NCBI GenBank assembly: GCA_001800245.1
Contig: MGVA01000031.1
Span: 1 to 42,506 of the forward strand
Direction of reading: 5' to 3'
DNA: 42,506 nt
Source of the DNA: Elusimicrobia bacterium RIFOXYA12_FULL_51_18
GTDB taxonomy: Bacteria; Elusimicrobiota; Elusimicrobia; Elusimicrobiales; UBA9959
A program made the position numbers and the translations under genes. Shown piece after piece: positions 7,546 through 15,865 of this stretch. Position 1 is the stretch's first letter. The number at the start of each line of letters is the position of its first letter. The notes below the pieces were generated by a model. It was not told where the DNA came from. It did not search any database and saw only the letters and a list, made by a program, of their open reading frames with translations.

Positions 7546-8919
7546 CTACTCCGTAAGATCCCGCCCCTGGGCCCACTCAAGTTTTATGCGGGCCAAAAGC
7601 TGCTGATAAACGCTTTCCAGATAGGTTCTCTCAAGATCCGAGATGGCGCACAAAGCCCGCAGAGCGGCCGGCGATGCCGGGGATGCCTTAAGCGCCCCTT
7701 CATATTCCACCTCCACCGAATCCAGGATCGCCTTTCTCTTCCCGGTCTTGGTATCCCAAAATTCCAGGTCCTTATGGGCGGTAAGGTTCTCAAAACGGAT
7801 ACGAACCTGCAGCTCCGCGCGCTTTAGATCGCCCTGACGCTGCTGGGCCCGGCGCTGTACCACCTGCGTCCAGATATCGTAGGAAAGCGGGAAATGAATG
7901 GCGATTGACGCCGCCCAATTATTGGAACGGATGGAATTATCGTTCAGGGAATCTATCCTGTAACCGATAACGTCGTAGCTGGCGCCCAGATAGACGTTCG
8001 GATAGCGTCTTATCATGGCCATGTTGACGGCTATGTCGTCCATTTGAGCCTTGTACATCTCGCTTTTCAGCTCGGAGCGCATTTCCATGGCGGTAACAAG
8101 GCTTTTCTGCACCGTGGTGTTCACGGGCCGGGCGGACAGCTCCCCCGTGATATCCACCTGATAGGACGGTTCCCGGTTAAGGATCCGGATAAGTTCTATT
8201 TTTGCGGCATTGACTTCATGTTCGGCCTGCTCGGCCTGTTTTTCAAAGCCGGCCAGAAGTATCCTGGTTTCTATGGCTTCCCAGGCGTCCTTGCGTATCC
8301 CGCCGATCAGGGCCGCGGCCTGGGCTTTACGCTGAAGCGTAAGCTCGCGCAGTTTTTTATTCAGAAGCAGGGTATAGAAAATCTTTTTGGCGTTATAAAC
8401 CACGTCGGTTTTAACCGTGTCATAGTTGACTTTGGCCTGGTTGTGGGCGGTCTTAGCCATGCGCAGAGTGTTCTTGTTGCGGCCGCCGGTGTAAAGCGGC
8501 TGAAGAGCGTAAGCCCTCATAGTGTAGAAATTCTTGCTGACGGTGGGATCCAGATACCTGTCGCCCAGTTCCGGCCCCAAAATCGTTGGATATTCAAGGT
8601 TGACCCTTGAAAAAGTGCCGGAAAGCGCCATTTGAGGCATGTTCATAAAACGCGCCTCATGGACCCGCTGCTTGGCGATAATAATATCCTGTTCGGAAGA
8701 GAGAAGGGTGGGATTGTTATTAACGGCGAGCGAAACCACTTCGTCCAATGTCAGAACGTCCTGAGTCCTGGGAGTCTCGGCACGGGATTGCAAGGCTGAA
8801 GCGAATAGGATCAACGCCGCTAAGAGATTCTTTAACCTGAAAAATTCAGTTGAATTTTCCCCTTCGCGGAGCTCAGGTGCGCTTCGCGCGGCATACACCC
8901 TCGAAAACCTAGCGCGCAT
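7546..8919 (-). CDS. TolC-family outer-membrane channel protein
   Basis: The mature part starts at a signal peptide (LLAALILFASALQSRA), then LTLDEVVSLAVNNNPTLLSS, the classic TolC/OEP first helix, followed by long helices (two OEP repeats) up to the end. TolC-like proteins form trimeric channels for efflux or type I secretion. No pump or membrane-fusion partner is in the window. The start is uncertain: codons just before the signal peptide read TTA-AAG-AAT-CTC, with no ATG, GTG or TTG in the usual place, because a palindromic repeat (8833-9022) abuts this point. The nearest in-frame ATG is inside the repeat at 8919, giving 457 residues with a long basic N-terminus; the frame stays open upstream to ATG 9108 and TTG 9114. 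None has a good ribosome site. Confidence 0.85.
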   Translation of the reverse strand: MRARFSRVYAARSAPELREGENSTEFFRLKNLLAALILFASALQSRAETPRTQDVLTLDEVVSLAVNNNPTLLSSEQDIIIAKQRVHEARFMNMPQMALSGTFSRVNLEYPTILGPELGDRYLDPTVSKNFYTMRAYALQPLYTGGRNKNTLRMAKTAHNQAKVNYDTVKTDVVYNAKKIFYTLLLNKKLRELTLQRKAQAAALIGGIRKDAWEAIETRILLAGFEKQAEQAEHEVNAAKIELIRILNREPSYQVDITGELSARPVNTTVQKSLVTAMEMRSELKSEMYKAQMDDIAVNMAMIRRYPNVYLGASYDVIGYRIDSLNDNSIRSNNWAASIAIHFPLSYDIWTQVVQRRAQQRQGDLKRAELQVRIRFENLTAHKDLEFWDTKTGKRKAILDSVEVEYEGALKASPASPAALRALCAISDLERTYLESVYQQLLARIKLEWAQGRDLTE

Positions 8920-9022
8920 TGCGCTTGGTTTTCGACCCGCTGCTGCGGGGAATCCTGCATTTTTTTGTGCCGCCGGTTTGCCAATAAAAACCGGCTTGAA
9001 TTGCAGGATTCGGGTTAACCCG
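8833..9022 (+). repeat. Palindromic dispersed repeat, copy A (fused to the TolC-like gene)
   Basis: The segment opens with TAACCTGAAAAATTCAGTTG, which closely matches copy B at 42413 over about 70 bases. It contains four inverted repeats in a row: AAAATTCA/TGAATTTT (8841-8858); CGAAAACC-AGCGC against GCGCT-GGTTTTCG (8902-8934); GAATCCTGCA/TGCAGGATTC (8950-8959 with 9002-9011) enclosing GCCGGTTT/AAACCGGC (8972-8979 with 8988-8995); and CGGGTTAACCCG (9011-9022). No transposase is encoded. The opposite strand stays open in the TolC reading frame across the whole element. Confidence 0.75.
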
Positions 9023-9169
9023 AAAATCCCGTTTCCCGGCCCGGCGGATATCCGCTCAAATACCGGGGGGGGTGTATTTTCTTTACGAAAAGACTCACAG
9101 ACTTTCATTGGCAAAATTGTCCGGCCGCAGGATTCGCCCGCAAAAAAAGTTTAACCGATATTTTAGGGG

Positions 9170-9721
9170 TTATATTTTGTACCCCGGCATTATTTCGCTT
9201 ATTTTTTTATTTATTTCTTCGGCCTTCACCTTAAGCGCGGGGTCCTTGGCCGAGGCTTCCGCCTTAAAAGCTTCCAGCTGTTTCGCTACTTCGTTCACGG
9301 CTCCCGCCATGTTGTTGAAGTGGTCCTGCAGGTCCGTAAGCTGGTCGCCTTTGCGCAAATAGACGCGGTGGGTCAAATCGCCCGACGCCACAGTCGCGCA
9401 GCTCTTCTCAAATTTATAGATCGGGCCCGCCATCCGGTGCGAGACGACAACCGCCGCTATGAGGACTATGAGCATGTATATCACCATCTTCAGCAGGAAG
9501 ATCGGCGCGTAGGAGGACATATCCTCCAGCAGCGGCAGCATCATAGGGTGCTCTGTTACCACTTTAGAAATGGTCCACACCAGTTCCAGCCCGATTATCA
9601 AAAATCCTATCAGCACGCTTATAAATATCAGCCCCATGTAGCGGTATTGGAGGGTCTTTTTGATCAGTATCGTTTTGCGCTGAAATTGCTGCGCCGGTTT
9701 TGTTTGAGTGTTTTCAGTCAT
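9170..9721 (-). CDS. Two-pass membrane protein with HAMP domain, no output domain
   Basis: This 183-residue protein has two membrane segments (about residues 29-51 and 72-94), then a HAMP linker (95-145, with MAGPI...E and the SGDLTHRV motif), then a short Lys/Glu-rich coiled coil ending at residue 183. HAMP domains pass signals from membrane sensors to kinases or chemoreceptor outputs, but here nothing follows the coil. It may work with a separate partner, or through protein contacts. The start has AAGGAG five bases before the ATG. It lies between pfkA and the TolC-like gene on the same strand. Standalone HAMP proteins of this kind are usually annotated only as hypothetical. Confidence 0.8.
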   Translation of the reverse strand: MTENTQTKPAQQFQRKTILIKKTLQYRYMGLIFISVLIGFLIIGLELVWTISKVVTEHPMMLPLLEDMSSYAPIFLLKMVIYMLIVLIAAVVVSHRMAGPIYKFEKSCATVASGDLTHRVYLRKGDQLTDLQDHFNNMAGAVNEVAKQLEAFKAEASAKDPALKVKAEEINKKISEIMPGYKI

Positions 9722-9845
9722 AAACGCTCCTTTTTACTTTTTATCTCCACGCCGGCTTCTTTCCCGGCCGGAAACACAACGACCTCACCGTCATTCATCG
9801 GCAAAAACCACATCCGACAGCGAGGCCGGACACAGGAACAATACC

Positions 9846-9911
9846 AATCAACCGGCAAAGCATGTCGCGCCTCAACCGCCGCGAAGGGAAAAAATGCAAC
9901 CGCATTTTTAG
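9846..9911 (-). repeat. Palindromic dispersed repeat, copy C (3' end of pfkA)
   Basis: Read on the minus strand, CCTAAAAATGCGGTTGCATT begins two bases beyond the pfkA stop codon and matches the opening of copy B, followed by TTCCCTTCGC as in the other copies. The stem AAAAATGC/GCATTTTT (9890-9897 with 9902-9909) followed by T residues is terminator-like, so this copy may end the pfkA transcript. Similarity fades after about 60 bases. Confidence 0.6.
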
Positions 9912-9913
9912 GA

Positions 9914-10960
9914 TTAAAACATCAATTCCATCGTATCAAACCAGTCTTTAGATACGGTCTTCAGCTCTCCGGTGGCGTTTTCAAGCGGCACCCCTACTAT
10001 ATTATTTCCCACCAACGCGCTCATCATGCCGAACTGGCCGGAGTGCACAAGCTCCGCCGCTTTTATTCCGACACGGGTAGCGAGCATCCTGTCGAACAGC
10101 GTAGGCGAGCCGCCTCTCTGCATATGGCCGATAACGGCAAAGCGGGTCTCTATGCCGGTCTGCTTCTCTATGAACTGCGAAATATGTTCGCCCATGCCTC
10201 TGTCCTTAAGGATACGGTGGCCGAACTGGTCCACGGCGTGTTTCATCTTATCTTCTCCGGCCGCCGGCAACTCCGCGGCTTCGCTGGTAACGACCAGCGC
10301 GAACCTTTTCCTGGCATAGGATTCTTTAAGCTTCCGGATCATCTCAGAGGTGTCTATCGTCCGCTCGGGTATGCAGACAAAGTCCGCCGCCGAGGCGATG
10401 GCGGTATATAGAGCCACCCAGCCGGCGTGCCTGCCCATAACTTCCAGCACCATGATCCGGTGATGGCTGGCTCCGGTATCAAGCAGGGACTGCGCCGCTT
10501 CCATGGCCCGCGTTACCGAGGTGTCGAAACCGAAAGTGTAATCCGTAACATTAAGGTCGTTGTCCATGGTTTTGGGCACGCCGATGACGTTGAGCTTATG
10601 ATCTTTATAAAGTTTGGTAGCCACGCCCAGCGTGTCGTCTCCGCCCATCGCTACAAGGGCGTGAAGGTCCAGTTTTTTAAAATTTTCAAGACATTTTTTG
10701 ACGCCGTCCTCCACTTTTACGGGATTGGTTCGGGAGGTCCCCAGTATCGTGCCCCCTTTCATAATGATATATTCCGTTATCTCCCTGTTCAACGGAGTGG
10801 TCGTGCCTTCCACCAGGCCCTTCCAGCCGTCCGTCAGCCCCACGCATTCATAACCGTATCTTTCCGCCGCATACACGCAGCCGCGTATCGCGGGGTTAAG
10901 CCCCGGGCAATCTCCGCCGCCTGTCAAGATCCCGATCCTCTTCTTAGCCGTATTCGCCAT
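9914..10960 (-). CDS. pfkA: 6-phosphofructokinase, probably pyrophosphate-dependent
   Basis: The 348-residue protein is a clear PfkA-family enzyme, phosphorylating fructose 6-phosphate in glycolysis. The phosphoryl-donor loop GGGDCPG is at 14-20 and the catalytic Asp is in PKTMDND (Asp133). Two positions decide the phosphoryl donor in this family. ATP enzymes have GGDG and PGTIDND; this one has GGDD (Asp109) and PKTMDND (Lys130), the combination known from PPi-dependent enzymes. I therefore expect use of pyrophosphate, which would make the step reversible. GGAGGG lies shortly before the ATG. The upstream neighbour is the beta-barrel gene, 51 bases away; a repeat-derived hairpin follows the stop codon. 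Confidence 0.93.
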   Translation of the reverse strand: MANTAKKRIGILTGGGDCPGLNPAIRGCVYAAERYGYECVGLTDGWKGLVEGTTTPLNREITEYIIMKGGTILGTSRTNPVKVEDGVKKCLENFKKLDLHALVAMGGDDTLGVATKLYKDHKLNVIGVPKTMDNDLNVTDYTFGFDTSVTRAMEAAQSLLDTGASHHRIMVLEVMGRHAGWVALYTAIASAADFVCIPERTIDTSEMIRKLKESYARKRFALVVTSEAAELPAAGEDKMKHAVDQFGHRILKDRGMGEHISQFIEKQTGIETRFAVIGHMQRGGSPTLFDRMLATRVGIKAAELVHSGQFGMMSALVGNNIVGVPLENATGELKTVSKDWFDTMELMF

Positions 10961-11011
10961 ATAAGCCCTCCGGATAGTTTTTCAAAACCGACCAACGATC
11001 AACGGATACTC

Positions 11012-11782
11012 CTAGAAATTAGTGTTATACCGCAGCTGCACGATGCGTTCTCTCTTTCTCGGCCAGTTTTCCGCAAGCTCCCCATGCGCGTTCAGTTCTC
11101 TTATGCCCATGTCAAGCTGGAAATACGGGGTGATATAGATCCTGGTGCCCACATTGAACCGGGCGCGGTCCGCCTCTTTATGGAACAGGGAATCGAACTC
11201 GGCGATGAAGGAGATCTTGTCTTCCAGCGTATAGTTGGCGCCCAAAAAACCGAAAAGCAAAGTGGCGTCAAAATCCGGAACATTGAAGCCGCCATGCAGC
11301 ACAAAATTAGAAATGCCGGCTTCCTTGGAACCGACAATGTAAAGCCCCCTGCCTTTTTCTATGTATTTTTTGGAGTCGCTGTTGTAATAATAGCCTTGGC
11401 CGTCATACCCCACGGCGGCGGCGGGAATGTAGTACCCACCGTCGAAAAAGCGGAACTTAACCTGTATCTCCGGCTTGCGCATCTTGATGGGCGAAGCGGA
11501 ACCTATCAACCTGTCCACCATCATGGCGGTGCCGAGGTTAAGGCGCTCAAGCACCCCGAAGTTCAGTCCGCCGACCACGCCGCCTCCGGAATAGGCGCGG
11601 GTCTTGACCTGAAAACCGTAATAGTCCAGGATTCCCGCCGTGGGAATATCCACAAGTTCGGTATCCGGCAGGACCACGTTTTCGCCCTTATCCTTCTCCT
11701 TACTGTCCTTGGCGGCGAAAACCGCGCAGTTCAGCGTCAAAATAGCGCCCAGAAGCGCCGCCAGCAGTTTTATTTTTTTCAT
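11012..11782 (-). CDS. Outer-membrane beta-barrel protein, unknown function
   Basis: This 256-residue protein has a signal peptide (KKIKLLAALLGAILTLNCAVFA), a charged linker rich in Lys and Glu, then alternating hydrophobic/polar strands typical of an outer-membrane barrel (GGVVGGLNFGVLERLNLGTA; VKFRFFDGGYYIPAAAVGYD; FNVGTRIYITPYFQLDMGI) and ends in the C-terminal Phe used by the BAM complex. I chose the ATG at 11782 because AGGACGG stands six bases upstream; an in-frame TTG at 11803 lies before that site. A barrel of 10-12 strands is plausible. No family name can be given with confidence. It is probably co-transcribed with pfkA. Confidence 0.8.
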   Translation of the reverse strand: MKKIKLLAALLGAILTLNCAVFAAKDSKEKDKGENVVLPDTELVDIPTAGILDYYGFQVKTRAYSGGGVVGGLNFGVLERLNLGTAMMVDRLIGSASPIKMRKPEIQVKFRFFDGGYYIPAAAVGYDGQGYYYNSDSKKYIEKGRGLYIVGSKEAGISNFVLHGGFNVPDFDATLLFGFLGANYTLEDKISFIAEFDSLFHKEADRARFNVGTRIYITPYFQLDMGIRELNAHGELAENWPRKRERIVQLRYNTNF

Positions 11783-11884
11783 GATATACCGTCCTTTAAT
11801 CAAGTCTCAGGTCGCAGTTACAATATGTTAAAGAAGTCCGTACTTCCGCCTTGTATTTTACCACTTGTGAGAGCAAAAAAAGTT

Positions 11885-12271
11885 TCACTCTTCCTGCTCT
11901 CCCAGCAAAGCCTTCACCCTCTTATCCAGATCCTCAAGCGTGAACGGCTTCTGCACAACGTCCAAAGCGCCGCTGAGCATAGCTATTCCTTTTTCACTGG
12001 CCACGTCCCTGGAAGTCATAATAATGATCTTGGGAGCGTCCGCGCCGAACTTGGAAGTGATCTCGTAAGCCACGTGATAACCGTCTATGTAAGGCATCAT
12101 CACATCCAGGAGTGCGATGTCGAATTTTCCGGTTTCCATCATCATCCGCAGGGCGTCCTTCCCATTGCCCACTACGGTGACATTGTGCCCCTTTTTCCTA
12201 TAATACGTTTCCAGCAAATCCGCGATATCAGGATCGTCGTCGGCGATCAATATGCGCTTTTCACCTGCCAT
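11885..12271 (-). CDS. Single-domain response regulator (receiver only)
   Basis: The 128-residue protein is a complete receiver domain with the acidic pair Asp11/Asp12, phospho-acceptor Asp56 (ALLDVMMP), Thr86 (IMTSRD) and Lys108 (VVQKPF). There is no DNA-binding or enzymatic output domain, so it would act through protein contacts, like CheY or Spo0F. I chose the ATG at 12271, preceded by a GGGGG tract; longer frames upstream run antiparallel inside dnaE and are unlikely. Its first 25 bases overlap the 3' end of dnaE in another frame, implying co-transcription. No histidine kinase is nearby. Confidence 0.92.
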   Translation of the reverse strand: MAGEKRILIADDDPDIADLLETYYRKKGHNVTVVGNGKDALRMMMETGKFDIALLDVMMPYIDGYHVAYEITSKFGADAPKIIIMTSRDVASEKGIAMLSGALDVVQKPFTLEDLDKRVKALLGEQEE

Positions 12272-15200
12272 GTTTTTTCCCCCAGTATTTTTTCCAGATC
12301 CTTGAACAGGGCCTCGTTCAGGACGACCCTGTCGCGGGTTTCCACCACATACGCGCTTTTGGCTTTCGTGTTTATCCTCAGGTAAACCGGGCAATCGCCG
12401 TGGCTTCTGCTCAGCGTGTTCTTAAGGTCCGTCAACTGCTTTTCATCGAACAGTATTCCCTCCGGCAGCTGTACCACAATATTCCTGCCCCACTTATTCA
12501 TAGCGTCGAACAGCCCAAGGACCTCCTCCGCTATCAGTTCAAAAGGATTGGCTCCGAAATCCGATTCCTGCACCTTGCCGGTAACCACAACGATCTTATT
12601 GGGCGCCAGATGGGGACCGTATACGACATACTTTTTAGGGAACAGGCATACGCCGATGCTTCCGGAGAGGTCCTCCAGTTCGAACTTGGCCATGGTTTCT
12701 CCCTTCTTGGTCTGCATGACCTTGGACTGCAGGACAATACCCGCCACCCGCACCATCTCGCCTGGCTTGAAACCCGCCGTAAGTATTTTCTCGATATTGG
12801 AATTGGCGATCATTGAGATATGCCGCCGATAGCTGTTCAGCGGATGCCCTGAGAAATAAAAACCAAGCACTTCTTTTTCATATTTCAGGATGGTATGCTC
12901 GTTGAGCGCCTCCGACGGCAGGACAGCCGCGGCCGCCGAGGGCTTGCGCGAAGCCGTCACCCCGAAAAGCATGTCCTGCCCCTCGGCCTCTTTGCGGCTT
13001 TTAGTCCCGGTATCGCTGAAATTTTCCACCGCCCTGAGCGCCTTGGTACGGGCCAGCTCTACGGTCTGGGAAGGGTAAAGATTGTCATACGCCCCGCTCT
13101 TGGCCATGGATTCTATGACGCGCTTGTTCAATTGCTTGGTATCGGCGCGTAGCGTAAACTCTTCAAAAGATTTAAAGCGGCCGTTCCTGGCCCGTTCGGC
13201 CACAATGGCGTCCACCACGCCTTCCCCCACGTTCTTTACCGCGGTCAAAGCGAAACGCACGGCTGGTTTGCCGTTCTTCTCTTCTATGGTAAAGATCTTG
13301 CCGGAATGATTGAGGTCCGGGCCGAGGATCTCTATGTCCATGGCCTGGGCCTCCCCGATATAGGTGACCTGTTTATTCTCTTTATCTTCCGAGTTCACGG
13401 CGTTATGGCCTATCTCGCTGGTCAGGAGCGCGCACATGAACTCCACCGGGTAATTGGCCTTAAGCCAGGCGGTCTGGTAGGCCACCAGCGCGTAAGCCAC
13501 CGAGTGGGATTTATTGAAGCCATAGCCGGCGAACTGAAGCATCTGGTCGAAAATCTTGGTCGAGAGCTTGAGGGCTATATCGTTTTTCTTGGCGCCTTCC
13601 ACGAATTTAACGCGTTCCCCCTCCATGGCCTCCACGTTCTTCTTGCCCATGGCCTTGCGCAGGGAGTCAGCCTCGCCGGGGGTGAACAGGGCTAGTTTCT
13701 TGGAGATCTCCATGATCTGTTCCTGATAGACCATCGTGCCGTACGTGTCCTTCAGGATGGGCTCCAGGATCGGGTGGTCGTAAACTATTTTCTTGCGGCC
13801 GTGCTTGCGCTCCACGAACAGGTCAAGCATCCCGCTCTGTATCGGGCCCGGGCGGTAAAGGGCCACCAGCGCCGCGATGTCGCTGAATTGCGAGGGTTTT
13901 AGGCCCTTGATAAGCTTCTTCATGCCTTCGCTTTCCAGCTGAAAAACTCCGGTCGTGCGGCCGTCGCACAGCAGGTCGTAGGTCTTTTTGTCGTCCAGCG
14001 GGATCTTATAAATATCAAAATCTTTTTCTTTGCCTTCCCGGATCAGAGCGGAAGCCGTCTCGATGATGGTCAAAGTCCTGAGACCCAGAAAATCCACCTT
14101 CAAAAGCCCCAGTTTGGTCAACATGTTGCCGTCATACTGCGTGGTAACCACGTCCTTGTTGTTCCGGTTGGCCAGCGGCACGTAATTGGTCAACTGTTCC
14201 CTGGTGATGACCACGCCGGCCGCGTGGACGCCGGTCTGGCGGCGCAGGCCCTCTATCTTCAGCGCGATCTCGAACATTTTTTTTATCTTGGGATCTTTCT
14301 GGTAATCCTTAATGTCGGGCACGGTCTCAATGGCCTTATAGAGCGTCTCTCCGTCGGGAATAAGCTTGGCGATAGAGTTTACGTCCGTAAGCGGAATGCC
14401 CATTACGCGGCCCACGTCCCGCACCGCGGTCTTGGATTTGATGGTGCCGTAAGTGATGATATTGGCGACGTTGCCTGCGCCGTATTTCTGCCGGACATAC
14501 TCTATTATCTTCTCGCGGCCGGAGTCCGCGAAGTCTATATCCAGATCGGGCATGCTCTTACGGTCCGGGTTCAGGAACCGCTCGAACAACAGGCCATTGA
14601 TTATAGGGTCCACCCTGGTTATATCCAGCGCGAAAGCCACCAGAGAACCCGCGCCGGAACCGCGGCCCGGTCCCACCGGGACTCCGTGCGTCCTGGCATA
14701 CTGTATAAAGTCCATGACGATAAGAAAATAGCTGGAGAACCCCATCCTTTTTATGACGCCAAGTTCATACTCCATCCGCTTCCTGTACTCGTCGCTGACC
14801 CGGCCCAGCTTGGCTTCCAGACCGCCGACACAGAGAGCCTTCAGGTATTCGAACTGCGCGTCTCCGGCGTACTTCGCCAGGTATTCGGCGGGGATATCGA
14901 AGTCCGGAAGATGGAGTTGTCCGGAGTCTATCCTCAGGTTGCACATCTCGGCGATGGCGAGTGTATTCTTCACGGCCTCGGGGGTGTGCGAGAAAAGCTG
15001 GATCATCTCTTCCGGGCTCTTGAAATATAGTTCATGAGTCGTCATCTTCATGCGGTCCGGGTCGGCAAGCAGGGAACCTGTGGAGATGCAGATGTGGACG
15101 TCATGCGCTTCCCAATCCTCTTTACGCTGGTAATGACAGTCGTTGGTGGCCACTACCGGCAGGCCCGTGCGTTTTGCCGTTTCAAGCAGGCCTTTAAGCG

Positions 15201-15786
15201 CCGCGGTCTCTTCCGGAATGCCGTGGTCCATCAGCTCTATAAAAAAGTTGCCTTTACCCAGAATCTCGGAATACTGCGAGGCTATCTTAACCGCCCCGTC
15301 TATATCGCCCAGCGCGCAGGCGCGGGCCAGATGGGATTTAAGGCAGCCTGAGAGCACCACCAATCCTTCGCGGTGCTGAGCCAGGATCTCAAGATCTATG
15401 CGCGGGTCGTGATAAAAACCTTCAATAAAGCTTTTGGATACCAGTTTTATCAGATTCTGGTAGCCCGCCGCGTCCTTTGCGAGAACGGTCAGATGCCCGT
15501 TGTCCCTGCGGGAAGAGGTTTTCTCCTTTTCCAGGCGCGACCCCTTGGCGGTGTAAACTTCGCAGCCGAGAATGGGCCTGACGCCGGCGGCGGAGGCGGT
15601 AAAATAGAATTCCATGGCGCCGTACATATTGCCGTGATCCGTGAAAGCCAGGGCCGGAACTTTCCTATCCGCCAGTCCTTTAAGAAAATCAGAAGGCTTG
15701 CCGGCGCCGTCGGTGATGCGCAGCATCCCGTCCAGCAGGGAATATTCGGAATGATTGTGAAGATGGATAAAACCCGCGGATTTCAT
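12247..15786 (-). CDS. dnaE: DNA polymerase III alpha subunit
   Basis: DnaE is the replicative polymerase. The 1179-residue length is normal for the DnaE1 type. The N-terminal PHP domain begins FIHLHNHSEYSLLDG (residues 6-20). The polymerase catalytic aspartates lie in PDLDIDFAD near residue 413, after the GPGRGSGAGSLVAF motif. The helix-hairpin-helix/finger region (QTGVHAAGVVI, GYGFNKSHSVAYALVAYQTA) and an OB-fold near residues 1000-1090 (VRVAGIVLQSKVMQTKKGE) follow. The ribosome site is weak. The gene is followed, with a 25-base overlap, by a response regulator gene, an unusual partner. The 79-base gap to the divergent Nudix gene must hold its promoter. Confidence 0.97.
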   Translation of the reverse strand: MKSAGFIHLHNHSEYSLLDGMLRITDGAGKPSDFLKGLADRKVPALAFTDHGNMYGAMEFYFTASAAGVRPILGCEVYTAKGSRLEKEKTSSRRDNGHLTVLAKDAAGYQNLIKLVSKSFIEGFYHDPRIDLEILAQHREGLVVLSGCLKSHLARACALGDIDGAVKIASQYSEILGKGNFFIELMDHGIPEETAALKGLLETAKRTGLPVVATNDCHYQRKEDWEAHDVHICISTGSLLADPDRMKMTTHELYFKSPEEMIQLFSHTPEAVKNTLAIAEMCNLRIDSGQLHLPDFDIPAEYLAKYAGDAQFEYLKALCVGGLEAKLGRVSDEYRKRMEYELGVIKRMGFSSYFLIVMDFIQYARTHGVPVGPGRGSGAGSLVAFALDITRVDPIINGLLFERFLNPDRKSMPDLDIDFADSGREKIIEYVRQKYGAGNVANIITYGTIKSKTAVRDVGRVMGIPLTDVNSIAKLIPDGETLYKAIETVPDIKDYQKDPKIKKMFEIALKIEGLRRQTGVHAAGVVITREQLTNYVPLANRNNKDVVTTQYDGNMLTKLGLLKVDFLGLRTLTIIETASALIREGKEKDFDIYKIPLDDKKTYDLLCDGRTTGVFQLESEGMKKLIKGLKPSQFSDIAALVALYRPGPIQSGMLDLFVERKHGRKKIVYDHPILEPILKDTYGTMVYQEQIMEISKKLALFTPGEADSLRKAMGKKNVEAMEGERVKFVEGAKKNDIALKLSTKIFDQMLQFAGYGFNKSHSVAYALVAYQTAWLKANYPVEFMCALLTSEIGHNAVNSEDKENKQVTYIGEAQAMDIEILGPDLNHSGKIFTIEEKNGKPAVRFALTAVKNVGEGVVDAIVAERARNGRFKSFEEFTLRADTKQLNKRVIESMAKSGAYDNLYPSQTVELARTKALRAVENFSDTGTKSRKEAEGQDMLFGVTASRKPSAAAAVLPSEALNEHTILKYEKEVLGFYFSGHPLNSYRRHISMIANSNIEKILTAGFKPGEMVRVAGIVLQSKVMQTKKGETMAKFELEDLSGSIGVCLFPKKYVVYGPHLAPNKIVVVTGKVQESDFGANPFELIAEEVLGLFDAMNKWGRNIVVQLPEGILFDEKQLTDLKNTLSRSHGDCPVYLRINTKAKSAYVVETRDRVVLNEALFKDLEKILGEKTWQVKSAY

Positions 15787-15865
15787 TAGTTTTAGGAAAT
15801 GCCTCTGTTTATATCTAATTGTAGAATTACAGTACCCAGTAATTATATAATTTATAAATCACGAT

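Noticed and set aside
9170-9721. Methyl-accepting chemotaxis receptor
   Set aside because: HAMP is present but the conserved signalling tip and methylation helices are absent; the protein ends 38 residues after HAMP.
10427-12385. 652-codon plus-strand open frame across pfkA, the barrel gene and the response regulator
   Set aside because: It spans three genes and their gaps on the other strand, has no ribosome site and no domain character.
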